DNA of 64,000 nucleotides, from assembly GCF_027622855.1 (NCBI RefSeq), contig NZ_JAPZVR010000008.1, positions 121,437-185,436 on the forward strand, read 5' to 3'. The position numbers were made by a program, and so were the translations under genes. The notes under the pieces are model-generated. The model saw nothing but the letters and a program-made list of their open reading frames with translations, was not told where the DNA came from and made no database searches. This DNA is from Glycomyces algeriensis (GTDB lineage Bacteria; Actinomycetota; Actinomycetes; Mycobacteriales; Micromonosporaceae). This document shows, in pieces, positions 25,940 through 33,954 of the stretch (positions within the stretch are counted from its first letter, which is position 1; each line of letters starts with the position of its first letter).

Positions 25940-26820
25940 GCCAGACTCCTCGTCCGCAGCGTGAACAACCCCTGCGGGCGCAGCTGCAAGAACACCACGA
26001 TGACCACGAACACGCCCACCTTCGCCAGCGACGCCGTCGAATACGTCTCGAACACCGCCTGGAACGTCCCCAGCGCCACCGCAGCGACCACGGCGCCCTT
26101 GATCCGCCCCATACCGCCCGCGACCACCACCAGGAACGCGTCCACCAGATACGACTGCCCCGTCGTCGGACTCGTCGACCCGATCAACGTCAACGCCACC
26201 CCGGCCACACCGGCCAGACCCGACCCGATGAAGAACGTCCCCGCATCAACCGCACGCGACGAGATCCCCGCCGTCTCAGCCAGGTCCCGGTTCCCCACCA
26301 CCGCCCGAATCCGCCGACCCGCCGCCGTGAACCGCAGCACCAACGCCACCACCGTCACCGCCACGACCGCCAGCGCCAGAATGAACAACCGCGTCTTCGG
26401 CACCGCCGTCCCCAACAGATCCACACCACCGCGCAGGAACTCCGGCACCGTCACATTCACCGCCGGCGCACCGAACACATCCCGCGCCACCTGCTGCAGC
26501 ACCAGACCCACCCCGAACGTCACCAGCAGCGTGTCCAACGGCCGCTGATACAAGTGCCGAACCAGCAACCACTCCAGCACCAGGCCCATGGCCCCGCCGA
26601 CCAGGAAACCCACGGGCAGGGCGATCAGGAGGGACACCCCGGCATCCCCCACGACCTGCTGCGTCACGTACGCCGTATAACAGCCCGCCATGATGAACTC
26701 GCCGTGCGCCATGTTGATCACGCCCATCTGACCGAACGTGAGCGACAAACCCAACGCCGCCAGCAGCAGGATCGAACCGGTACTCAACCCGGTGAACAAC
26801 TGCCCTACCAGAAGATCCAC
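25936..26820 (-). CDS. urtB: Urea ABC transporter permease UrtB
   Basis: A 294-aa LivH-type permease with eight or so hydrophobic segments. Family features are LSLTFGQMGVINMAHGEF and the coupling motif RIRAVVGNRDLAETAGI. The GTG start at 26820 is preceded by GGGAGGGAGG. It lies 28 bp after urtA. Confidence 0.93.
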   Translation of the reverse strand: MDLLVGQLFTGLSTGSILLLAALGLSLTFGQMGVINMAHGEFIMAGCYTAYVTQQVVGDAGVSLLIALPVGFLVGGAMGLVLEWLLVRHLYQRPLDTLLVTFGVGLVLQQVARDVFGAPAVNVTVPEFLRGGVDLLGTAVPKTRLFILALAVVAVTVVALVLRFTAAGRRIRAVVGNRDLAETAGISSRAVDAGTFFIGSGLAGVAGVALTLIGSTSPTTGQSYLVDAFLVVVAGGMGRIKGAVVAAVALGTFQAVFETYSTASLAKVGVFVVIVVFLQLRPQGLFTLRTRSLA

Positions 26821-26848
26821 AGCACCTCCCTCCCGACCGCCCGCACCA

Positions 26849-28120
26849 CTACTCGGACACCTGCAGGTCAGCAGCCCACTCGTAGCCCTCCAGGAACGGA
26901 TCCGGCTCGATCGCGCCCGCCGACTCCCACACCGTGTACAGCAGACCGTCAGCCCGGATCTCCCCGATCCGCGCCGTCTTCGTCACGTGGTGGTTCTCCC
27001 CGTCGATCACCACAGTCCCCTCAGGACTCTCGAACGAGACCCCGTCCGCGCTGGCCTGGATGTCGGCGACGTCGAAGGATCCGGCCTTCTCGGCGGTCGC
27101 GGCCCACAGGTACACGGAGTTGTAGGCGGCTTCCATGGGGTCGGAGGTGACGCGGTCGGCGCCGTACTCGGCTTTGAACGCGTCCACGAAGGTCGTGTTG
27201 GCCGGGGATTCGATGGTCTGGTAGTAGTTCCAGGCCGCGAGCTGGCCTTCGATGTTCTCGATGCCGATGCCGCCGACCTCTTCTTCGGCGATGGAGACGC
27301 TCATGACGGGCATCTGCTCGGCGGTGAGGCCGACGTTCGCGTACTCGCGGAAGAACGCGACGTTGGAGTCGCCGTTGAGGGTGTTGAACACGGCGTCGGC
27401 GCCGGAGGCGCTGACCTGGTTCACGATGGTGGAGAACTCGACGGAGCCGAGCTGGGCGTAGTCCTCGCCGACGATCTCGATGCCCTTGTCGGCGGCGTAG
27501 GCGTTGATGATCGCGTTGGCCGTGCGGGGGAAGACGTAGTCGGAGCCGACCAGGTAGAGGGACTTGACGCCGGTCTCGGCGAGGTAGTCGAGGGCGGGGA
27601 TGATCTGCTGGTTCGTGGTCGCGCCGGTGTAGAAGATGTTCTCGGACGCTTCGAGGCCCTCGTACTGGACGGGGTAGTACAGGAGCGAGTCGTTGTCCTC
27701 GAAGACCGGGAGCATGGCCTTGCGGGAGGCGGAGGTCCAGCCGCCGAAGACGGCGGCGACGCAGTCTTCGCGGATGAGCTTCTCGGCCTTCTCTGCGAAC
27801 ACGGTGGGCTCGGAGGCCCCGTCTTCGGCGACGATCTCGATCTGCTTGCCCTGGACGCCGCCGGCGGCGTTGATCTCGTCGACGGCGAGGTAGATGGCGT
27901 CGCGGACCGTGGTCTCGGAGATGGACATGGTGCCGGACAAGGAGTTGAGGGCGCCGACCTTGACGGTGTCGCCGGAGGTGTCCACGCACGACTCGGCCGC
28001 GGCGGTCTCCTCCCCGGCGCGCGAGCCGCACGCCGAGGTGAGGGCGAGCGCGGTCACGGCCGCGGTGGCGGCGAGGGAGCGGGTGAGGTCTCGGGGGTGG
28101 AACGTGAATCGCTGTGGCAT
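26849..28120 (-). CDS. urtA: Urea ABC transporter substrate-binding lipoprotein UrtA
   Basis: A 423-aa periplasmic-binding-type protein of the amide/urea family. N-terminus: basic, hydrophobic core and lipobox TSAC (Cys ~31). Family segments include VKVGALNSLSGTMSISETTVRDA, YYPVQYEGLEASENIFYTGATTNQQ (cited as QYEGLEASENIFYTGA) and SDYVFPRTANAI, which place it with UrtA rather than branched-chain amino-acid binders. First gene of the urt-GntR-uca-atzF transcription unit; AAAGG lies before the ATG. Confidence 0.93.
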   Translation of the reverse strand: MPQRFTFHPRDLTRSLAATAAVTALALTSACGSRAGEETAAAESCVDTSGDTVKVGALNSLSGTMSISETTVRDAIYLAVDEINAAGGVQGKQIEIVAEDGASEPTVFAEKAEKLIREDCVAAVFGGWTSASRKAMLPVFEDNDSLLYYPVQYEGLEASENIFYTGATTNQQIIPALDYLAETGVKSLYLVGSDYVFPRTANAIINAYAADKGIEIVGEDYAQLGSVEFSTIVNQVSASGADAVFNTLNGDSNVAFFREYANVGLTAEQMPVMSVSIAEEEVGGIGIENIEGQLAAWNYYQTIESPANTTFVDAFKAEYGADRVTSDPMEAAYNSVYLWAATAEKAGSFDVADIQASADGVSFESPEGTVVIDGENHHVTKTARIGEIRADGLLYTVWESAGAIEPDPFLEGYEWAADLQVSE

Positions 28121-28203
28121 GCGGTGGTCGACCTTTCGCGGGGTGGGCGTCCCGGTTCGATGGGGACCGGGCCTGCAAGGGGTGTCGCCGCAGGCAGCGG
28201 CGG

Positions 28204-28245
28204 TGTACAGGTGCGTATACAGCGTCGTATCCGCTATGGGTCCAA
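28204..28245 (-). promoter_or_regulatory. urtA promoter with GntR-type dyad
   Basis: Minus strand: TTGGAC (28240-28245), a 17-bp spacer and CTGTAT (28217-28222). The dyad TGTATACGCACCTGTACA (28204-28221) overlaps the -10, suited to repression by the operon's own FCD-GntR protein. A TATACG hexamer is an alternative -10. Confidence 0.5.
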
Positions 28246-28394
28246 GCTAGGGTCGCGATGTTTCACCGCCGTGCACGTCAAGAACGGCGGTATGAACTCC
28301 CGTTGCGGGCGCGTAAAAAAGCCCGCACGGTCACCGAGCGCGAAAGCGAGGCCGCTGGTCCGCGCACCGCGTGAAAACGATGCGCCCCAACGCG

Positions 28395-28423
28395 GTGACA
28401 CCGCTCCCAAAGATCGATATGGT
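28395..28423 (+). promoter_or_regulatory. Promoter of the I36-like gene
   Basis: GTGACA (28395-28400), 17-bp spacer and TATGGT (28418-28423), about 40 bp before the ATG at 28464, in an AT-enriched pocket. Confidence 0.5.
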
Positions 28424-28463
28424 TGAATCCCAAAGCAACTCGCGAACAAGGGAGCACCACCGC

Positions 28464-28871
28464 ATGCGCAACCGCACCGCCGACGCCAAGCCCCGCAAGC
28501 GAACCCCCGCACTCCTCCTCGCCCTCACCGCCACCGCGCTCCTCGCCACCGCCACCCCCGCAGCGGCCGCCCCCGAAGCCACCGCCGCCGGCGACACCTG
28601 CAACCTCACCGAAGCCCTCTGCCTCTATGAAGGCACCGACTTCACCGGCGCACGCTTCAACGTCAGCTCGCTCGTGGAACCCGGCACCTGCGTCAGCCTC
28701 GTCGACCACGGCTGGGCCGGCCGCGTCAACTCCGCCATCAACACCCACACCCAGTCCGCCGCGCTCTTCGCCAACGACGACTGCGTCGGCGGCCCCTACC
28801 AGGTCCCCGGCTCCAGCTCCATCGCCGACCTCGGCGGCTTCGAACCCCTGAGCGTCTGGATCGCCGGATAA
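28464..28871 (+). CDS. Secreted peptidase inhibitor family I36-like protein
   Basis: A 135-aa exported protein. Signal peptide: RKR basic region, long Leu/Ala core and the cleavage context TPAAAA-PEA. The mature ~95 residues contain a single beta/gamma-crystallin-like unit with CLYEGTDFTGARFNVSS, then SSLVEPGTC and AALFANDDCVGGPYQV; four Cys could form two disulfides. This is the pattern of I36 (SMPI-related) proteins, not all of which inhibit proteases. Own promoter and a strong terminator: monocistronic. Confidence 0.82.
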   Translation: MRNRTADAKPRKRTPALLLALTATALLATATPAAAAPEATAAGDTCNLTEALCLYEGTDFTGARFNVSSLVEPGTCVSLVDHGWAGRVNSAINTHTQSAALFANDDCVGGPYQVPGSSSIADLGGFEPLSVWIAG

Positions 28872-28886
28872 CCACGCACCACGAAC

Positions 28887-28912
28887 GGGCCGCCGGGGAA
28901 ACCCGGCGGCCC
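28887..28912 (+). terminator. Hairpin terminator
   Basis: Perfect 11-bp stem GGGCCGCCGGG with a GAAA tetraloop, 15 bp after the I36-like stop codon; no T-tract, as is usual in high-GC genomes. Confidence 0.85.
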
Positions 28913-28936
28913 GCACGCTTCCCCGGCGCTAACCAG

Positions 28937-28965
28937 TTGACACTCCGACCTGGAGTGTCCAGGAT
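28937..28965 (+). promoter_or_regulatory. MerR-style promoter driving a leaderless transcript
   Basis: TTGACA (28937-28942) and CAGGAT (28960-28965), 17-bp spacer, enclosing the perfect dyad GACACTCC-n5-GGAGTGTC (28939-28959). Transcription should start at or next to the ATG at 28972, leaving no 5' leader. No merR gene is adjacent. Confidence 0.7.
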
Positions 28966-28971
28966 CAACCG

Positions 28972-29916
28972 ATGCCGACCCACCCCGTCAACGTCTCCCC
29001 CGCCACCCGCAGCCGCGCCGAGCACAGCGGCGAGACCGGCCGCCGCTGGCTCAACGACCTCCCCGCCCTCGTCGACACCTACGAGCAGCGCTGGGCGATC
29101 ACCGTCGCCGACCCGTTTCCCGGCGCCGGCGAGGGTTACGTGGCCCGCGCCCAACGCCACGACGGCACCCCGGCCGTCTTCAAACTCAACCTCCCCCTCG
29201 AATACCGGCGCAGCCAGATCGACGTCCTCGAACGCGCCCGCGGACACGGCTACGCCCAGGTCTACGCCGCCGACCACGACGACCAGGCACTACTCCTCGA
29301 AGCCCTCGGCCCCACCCTCGACGACCTCGAACCCGCCCCCGAACGGCGCATCGCCGTCCTCACCGCACTCCTCACCCAGGCCTGGACCGTGCCGATCGAC
29401 GAGGCCACCCTCTGGTTCGGCGAACGCAAGGCGAACGACCTCGCCGCGATGACCGAACGGAACTGGCGGACCTTCGGCAAGCCCTGCTCCGCCGCGGTCG
29501 TCGACCTCGCACTGCGATACGCCGACCGCCGCGCCGCGGCGCACGACCCCGACCGCTGCGTCTACGCCCACGGCGATCCGCACGCAGGCAACGCCCTGCA
29601 GGTCGAACAGCCCCGCACCGGGGCCGAATCCGGGTACGCGTTCATCGACCCCGACGGCGGCGCCATCGAACCGGCCTACGACCTCGGCGTGGTCCTGCGG
29701 GACTGGGACGCCGAGATCGCCGCGGCCCCCGACCCGCTCGCCTTCACCCGGCACCTCTGCTCACAACTCGCCGCAGCGACAGGCGTCGACCGGCAGGCGG
29801 TCTGGGAGTGGGGGTTCCTCGAGCGCGTCGCCACGGGCCTGTGGGTCCTCGAGTTCGGCCAGCACTGGGGCCTGGAGAAACTCGCCAACGCCGAGCGACT
29901 GCTCGAAACCGCCTGA
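28972..29916 (+). CDS. APH(6)/hydroxyurea-type small-molecule kinase
   Basis: A 314-aa kinase of the streptomycin 6-phosphotransferase/hydroxyurea phosphotransferase group. Seen: the N-lobe FKLNLP lysine, the linker LLLEALGPTLDDL, the catalytic loop YAHGDPHAGNAL and the metal-binding FIDPDGG. Such enzymes inactivate aminoglycosides by phosphorylation, but the spectrum cannot be read from sequence. The dyad promoter and apparent leaderless mRNA suggest drug- or stress-inducible expression. Isolated gene. Confidence 0.88.
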   Translation: MPTHPVNVSPATRSRAEHSGETGRRWLNDLPALVDTYEQRWAITVADPFPGAGEGYVARAQRHDGTPAVFKLNLPLEYRRSQIDVLERARGHGYAQVYAADHDDQALLLEALGPTLDDLEPAPERRIAVLTALLTQAWTVPIDEATLWFGERKANDLAAMTERNWRTFGKPCSAAVVDLALRYADRRAAAHDPDRCVYAHGDPHAGNALQVEQPRTGAESGYAFIDPDGGAIEPAYDLGVVLRDWDAEIAAAPDPLAFTRHLCSQLAAATGVDRQAVWEWGFLERVATGLWVLEFGQHWGLEKLANAERLLETA

Positions 29917-29969
29917 GCGCCTCGAACCACTGGACTTCCGGGCGGTCGCCGACCGGCTCGACTGAACCC

Positions 29970-31079
29970 CTAGGCCGCTTCCTTGAGGCGGGCCAGGAAG
30001 AACTCCCGCACATCGGCGGCGAGCAGCTCCGGGACCTCCATCGCCGCGAAGTGGCCGCCGCGCTCGAACTCCGACCAGTGCCGCACGTCGAACAACCGCT
30101 CGGCCAAGGGCCGCACCGAGAGCGTGATGTCGTGCGCGAACACCGCCACCCCCAGCGGCACCCGGCACGGCTCGCCCGGCGCGCCGCGCTGCGTGTCGCG
30201 GTGCAGCCGCGCCGAAGAGGCCGCCGTCGCCGTCAGCCAGTACAGCGAGATGTCGGTGAGCATCCGGTCGTCGCTCACCGGCGTCGCCGGGTCCGTCCAC
30301 TGCGCGAACCGCTCGGCGATCCACGCGAGCTGACCCACCGGCGAATCGGTGAGCGCGTACCCGATCGTCTGCGGCGTCAAGGCCTGCAGCGCCTGGTACG
30401 GCGGCCGGTTCGCCATGAGGGCCCGGACCGTGTCGAGCCGCGCCTCGTCCGATGCGGACAGTTCCAATCCGGCGTCCGGGTCCGGGCGCGTCGGCAGGTA
30501 GTTCACGTGCACGCCGATCACGTGCTCCGGCGCGAGAGCGCCGAGCGCGGTGGAGACGCCCGCACCGAAGTCGCCGCCCTGCGCCCCATACCGTTCGTAC
30601 CCGAGGCGGCGCATGAGCTCGGCCCACGCCCGCGCGACGCGCGGCACGCCCCACCCGCCCTCGCTGGTCGGCCCGGAGAACCCGTAGCCGGGCATCGAAG
30701 GGATCACCAGGTGGAAGTCGCGCGAGAGCGGCTCGATCACGTCCAGGAACTCCAGGAACGAACCGGGCCACCCGTGCGTGAGGACCAGCGCCACCGCGTC
30801 CGGGTTCGCGGACCTGACGTGGACGAAGTGGATGTTCTGGCCCTCGATCTCGGTGGTGAAGTGCGGCAGCTCGTTGAGGCTCGCCTCCTGCTCGCGCCAG
30901 CTGTAGCCGGTGCGCCAGTACTCGGCGAGCGACTTCAGCCGCGCGAGCGGGAACCCGTAGTCGGACCCGGCACCGTCGACCTCGTTCGGCCAGCGCGTGC
31001 GGGCCAGCCGGTCGTTGAGGTCGTCGAGGTCGGCCTGCGGGACGTCGATGCGGAAGGGCGTGATCTCGGTGGTGCTCAT
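29970..31079 (-). CDS. Epoxide hydrolase (EHN-type alpha/beta hydrolase)
   Basis: A 369-aa protein with the N-terminal EHN domain (FRIDVPQADLDDLNDRLARTRWP, cited as DLDDLNDRLARTRWP) typical of microsomal-type epoxide hydrolases, the oxyanion motif LTHGWPGS, the nucleophile Asp in AQGGDFGAG and a late His in RGGHFAAMEVP. It should open epoxides to diols. ATG at 31079. The promoter has three ACTAACG-type half-sites but no regulator gene is beside it. Confidence 0.9.
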   Translation of the reverse strand: MSTTEITPFRIDVPQADLDDLNDRLARTRWPNEVDGAGSDYGFPLARLKSLAEYWRTGYSWREQEASLNELPHFTTEIEGQNIHFVHVRSANPDAVALVLTHGWPGSFLEFLDVIEPLSRDFHLVIPSMPGYGFSGPTSEGGWGVPRVARAWAELMRRLGYERYGAQGGDFGAGVSTALGALAPEHVIGVHVNYLPTRPDPDAGLELSASDEARLDTVRALMANRPPYQALQALTPQTIGYALTDSPVGQLAWIAERFAQWTDPATPVSDDRMLTDISLYWLTATAASSARLHRDTQRGAPGEPCRVPLGVAVFAHDITLSVRPLAERLFDVRHWSEFERGGHFAAMEVPELLAADVREFFLARLKEAA

Positions 31080-31129
31080 GGCGGTCTCCAGGGGTCGCGA
31101 TGTTCATTTGAACAACTAACGTTCATGAA

Positions 31130-31153
31130 ACTAACGATATCATATTCGTTAGT
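31130..31153 (-). promoter_or_regulatory. TetR-type operator upstream of epoxide hydrolase
   Basis: Perfect dyad ACTAACGA-n8-TCGTTAGT, with a further direct copy of AACTAACG about 17 bp closer to the gene (near 31114). Surroundings are strongly AT-rich for this genome. The dyad geometry suits a TetR-family dimer pair. Confidence 0.65.
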
Positions 31154-31237
31154 CCCACCAACGATCTGTCGGAACCGTCACACACCAAGAGGCCGAGAAC
31201 CCAGCGGCTCCCGGCCCCCCGCCACACACATCCCCAG

Positions 31238-32044
31238 CTAGCGCTTCACCTCCCGGCACTCGAGGATGCCGGCGTGACTCGTGATCCGCAGCACCTCACC
31301 GCCCGCGAAATACGCCTCCAACCGCCGCTCGATCTCCTCCATCAGCCGCCCGAACTCCCCTGACGACAATGCGAAGAAATCCTCCTCAGACCGGAACGCA
31401 GCCATCAACGGCCCCGGCTCCGGCAACTCGATCACCCCCGGCAGATCATGCAGCACAACCGAAGCGAACCGCTCCGACACCATCGCCTGGGCGATCTCCA
31501 ACGAGAACCGATCGACGAGCACCGAACGCGCCAAACGCAGATCGGTACCGAGCACCGCCTTCGCCGCCTCCCGCCAAAGCGGCTCGTACTCGAGCTTGTC
31601 GTCCGACGCGAGCGTCGAGACGAACAAGGTCCCACCCGGAGCGAGCACCCGCTGCAACTCATCGAGCGCCGCCGCAATGTCAGGCACGTGGTACAGCATG
31701 TGCATCGCCAGCACCACATCCGCCGAACCATCAGCGAACGGCAGCTCCGCGACATCCGCGACCACCGTCGGCTCCGGCACCGTCTCGAGGATGCCCGAGG
31801 CCAAATCGACCCCGATCACCTCCGCACCAGGGAACGCCTCACGAAGACGAGCCGTATAACGGCCATTGCCGCAACCGACATCGAGCACCCGCCCCGGCTC
31901 CCCCGAGACACGCGAGACCACAACCCCGGGAAGGTCGTAGTCAGGAGTCTTATAGGCATAGAGCCCTTGCCGGACCGCGAGACCGTCCTCGCTGCGGTAA
32001 TTGTCGACCTTCTGGAACCGCTCATCCGTGGTCTGTCGCTGCAT
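31238..32044 (-). CDS. SAM-dependent class I methyltransferase
   Basis: A 268-aa methyltransferase: SAM motif I VLDVGCGNGRYTARL, motif II acidic residue region VIGVDLASG, and the post-motif VLAMHMLYHVPD/LAPGGTLFVST of Methyltransf_11 proteins. Substrate not deducible. AAGGA precedes the ATG at 32044. Base composition is visibly more A-rich than in neighbours (many CAA/GAA/CTC codons), a mild hint of separate origin. Divergent from the following kinase gene. Confidence 0.88.
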   Translation of the reverse strand: MQRQTTDERFQKVDNYRSEDGLAVRQGLYAYKTPDYDLPGVVVSRVSGEPGRVLDVGCGNGRYTARLREAFPGAEVIGVDLASGILETVPEPTVVADVAELPFADGSADVVLAMHMLYHVPDIAAALDELQRVLAPGGTLFVSTLASDDKLEYEPLWREAAKAVLGTDLRLARSVLVDRFSLEIAQAMVSERFASVVLHDLPGVIELPEPGPLMAAFRSEEDFFALSSGEFGRLMEEIERRLEAYFAGGEVLRITSHAGILECREVKR

Positions 32045-32255
32045 CGCCCGGTCCTTCCGCGTTCTTGTCGAATCCCGCCGAACACACGGGCCCACTGCTT
32101 TCGCGTACGAGTATTCCACGCACCACCCCCGCACCCCGGTTGCGCCTGCAGCACAACCGCATTCCACCCCGCGATACCCGATTGCGCGCTGGCGGCGAGT
32201 CTGCTGTGATGGCCGCACCCCTCGCACCGACCGGTGCACCACCGAAGGAGCCCGC

Positions 32256-33275
32256 TTGCCGCCCACCGCCTACGCCGACGCGGCGCTCACCGCGGCCGAG
32301 ACCGCCCTCCACGCATATGGCCTGCCCGCACCGCTCACTGTGGAGCCGATCCGCCTGCTCAACAACGCGGTGTACGCGGTGACCACCGAGGACGACCACC
32401 GTTTCGTCCTGCGTGTCCACCGGCCCCGGTACCGCCTCCCCGAGCACACCCGGTCCGAACTCGCCTTCCTCGCGGCCGTCTATGGAGACCTGGCCGCTGC
32501 CGGTGTCCGCGTGCCGAAACCGTTGCGGACCAAGGACGGAGCGCTGACGGTCGCCGTCACCCCGCCCGACTCGCCGACGTTCCATTGCGACCTGCTGACC
32601 TGGGTCGACGGCCGCGTCCTGCGCCCGGGAACCGGCCTCGGCCCCAGCGGCGTGCGCGCCATCGGCCGCGCCCTGGGACTGCTACACCAGGCCGCCGAGT
32701 CGTTCACCGCGTCCGCGAACTTCAACCTGCCGACCTGGAACGCCGAAGCGCTCTTCACCGAAGCCTCGCCCTACCGGCCCGGCCCTTTCCGCGATCTGCT
32801 GAGCCCGGCAGACCGCTCGGTCTTCGACACCGTCGCCGACCGGACCGCCGCACTCTTCGACCGCCTCGGCACCGGCGCCGACGTGCACGGGATCGTCCAC
32901 CACGACTTCATCCTCGGCAACTGCCACCCCGTGCGCACACCGCAGGGCTGGAGTATCGGTGTGATCGACTTCGACGAGAGCGGCCGGGGCCACTACCTCG
33001 CCGACCTCAGCCCGGTCTTGGGCAACCTCAGCGACTACCCCCACTTCAGGCGCCTCCGCGCCGCCCTCCTCGAGGGCTACCGCTCCGTGCGGGATCTGCC
33101 GGCCGAACATGAGGCGCACTTCCCGCTGCTCATGGCCGCCCGCCATGCCGCCCAATGCCTGTGGGCCGCGGGCCTGGTGCACAGCAACGGCAGCCCCGAG
33201 GTCGACACGGCCGACCACATCGCCTACCGCATGTGGGAGGTGCGCCGCTGCCTGGCGATGGGCGCCGGTTCCTGA
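32256..33275 (+). CDS. Homoserine-kinase-II/choline-kinase-like phosphotransferase
   Basis: A 339-aa APH-fold kinase: N-lobe LLNNAVYAVTTEDDHRFVLRVHRPRY (cited as RFVLRVHRP), catalytic loop GIVHHDFILGNCHP and metal site GVIDFDESGRGHYLADLS. It is close to the ThrB2/stress-response kinase group. The start is TTG at 32256, decided by AAGGAG five bases upstream. Substrate unknown; no threonine genes nearby. Confidence 0.82.
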   Translation: MPPTAYADAALTAAETALHAYGLPAPLTVEPIRLLNNAVYAVTTEDDHRFVLRVHRPRYRLPEHTRSELAFLAAVYGDLAAAGVRVPKPLRTKDGALTVAVTPPDSPTFHCDLLTWVDGRVLRPGTGLGPSGVRAIGRALGLLHQAAESFTASANFNLPTWNAEALFTEASPYRPGPFRDLLSPADRSVFDTVADRTAALFDRLGTGADVHGIVHHDFILGNCHPVRTPQGWSIGVIDFDESGRGHYLADLSPVLGNLSDYPHFRRLRAALLEGYRSVRDLPAEHEAHFPLLMAARHAAQCLWAAGLVHSNGSPEVDTADHIAYRMWEVRRCLAMGAGS

Positions 33276-33395
33276 ACGCCCGCGCGGTACTGCGCCAGTA
33301 GCGCAGAGCCAATAGGATCAGCACCGGTCGTGCCCGCCCGCACGCCGGTCGCCCCGCCCGGCACCGTGCGCCGCGCCTTTGGAGGTTCAGCACCC

Positions 33396-33947
33396 TTGTC
33401 CACGTTCGTGAAGGGCCTCGCCTGGACCGTCGCGCTCCTCTCCGGCATCGCGACCATCTTCGCCCTGTTCGGCGGCCAGCAGTGGCTCGAGCAGCAGGGC
33501 TGGACGCTCGCCCCGAGCGCCGCGCCGACCACCGAGGCCGTCGAGACCGCCGAATCCGAGGACACCCCGCAAGAGGCCGCCGCCACGAGCGGCACCGGCG
33601 ACACCGAACCGGAGCCCTCGGACACGGGAACGGGCTTCAGCTGGGACGGCGTGATCGCCTGGTCCGAGCGCACCTTCGACAACCCGCTCTGGGGCATCCC
33701 CGCCATCGGCGGCTCGATGCTCCTCGCAGGAATCGCGGGCGCTCTCTGCCTCCACGCGACCTCCCCGATCACCGTCCTCGGCGGCATCCTCCTCGGCCTG
33801 CTTGCACTGGCCTGCGCCGCGGCCGTCATCCTCGTCGGCTTCCTGCTGCACGCTGCCGACCCCGGCTACCTCGGCTGGTTCGTCATCCTCACCGTGTTCA
33901 GCGCTCCGCTCGGATATGCCGCACCTGTCTTCTCGGACCGCTACTGA
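33396..33947 (+). CDS. Hypothetical membrane protein
   Basis: A 183-aa protein with an N-terminal membrane segment (~residues 7-24), an acidic, Thr/Glu-rich extracytoplasmic stretch (~40-80) and three C-terminal membrane helices. TTG at 33396 is supported by GGAGG ten bases upstream. No known domain; the family is not recognised. Convergent with the jacalin-domain phosphodiesterase. Confidence 0.6.
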   Translation: MSTFVKGLAWTVALLSGIATIFALFGGQQWLEQQGWTLAPSAAPTTEAVETAESEDTPQEAAATSGTGDTEPEPSDTGTGFSWDGVIAWSERTFDNPLWGIPAIGGSMLLAGIAGALCLHATSPITVLGGILLGLLALACAAAVILVGFLLHAADPGYLGWFVILTVFSAPLGYAAPVFSDRY

Positions 33948-33954
33948 ACACCGC

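Larger units (their letters stand above)
28121..28463. other. 343-bp intergenic region between urtA and the I36-like gene
   Basis: Divergent control region. Besides the two promoters listed separately it holds an inverted repeat ACCGCCG/CGGCGGT (28265-28271 and 28285-28291) and, on the minus strand near 28262-28277, TGCAC-n6-GAAAC, a weak resemblance to the GlnR nitrogen-regulator box. GlnR control of urea genes is known in actinomycetes, but this match is too poor to assert. No gene is seen. Confidence 0.5.

Noticed and set aside
28305..28326. GCGGGC...GCCCGC with a six-A loop as a terminator
   Set aside because: Lies upstream of both divergent genes, has a 10-nt loop and no gene ends there; no clear role.
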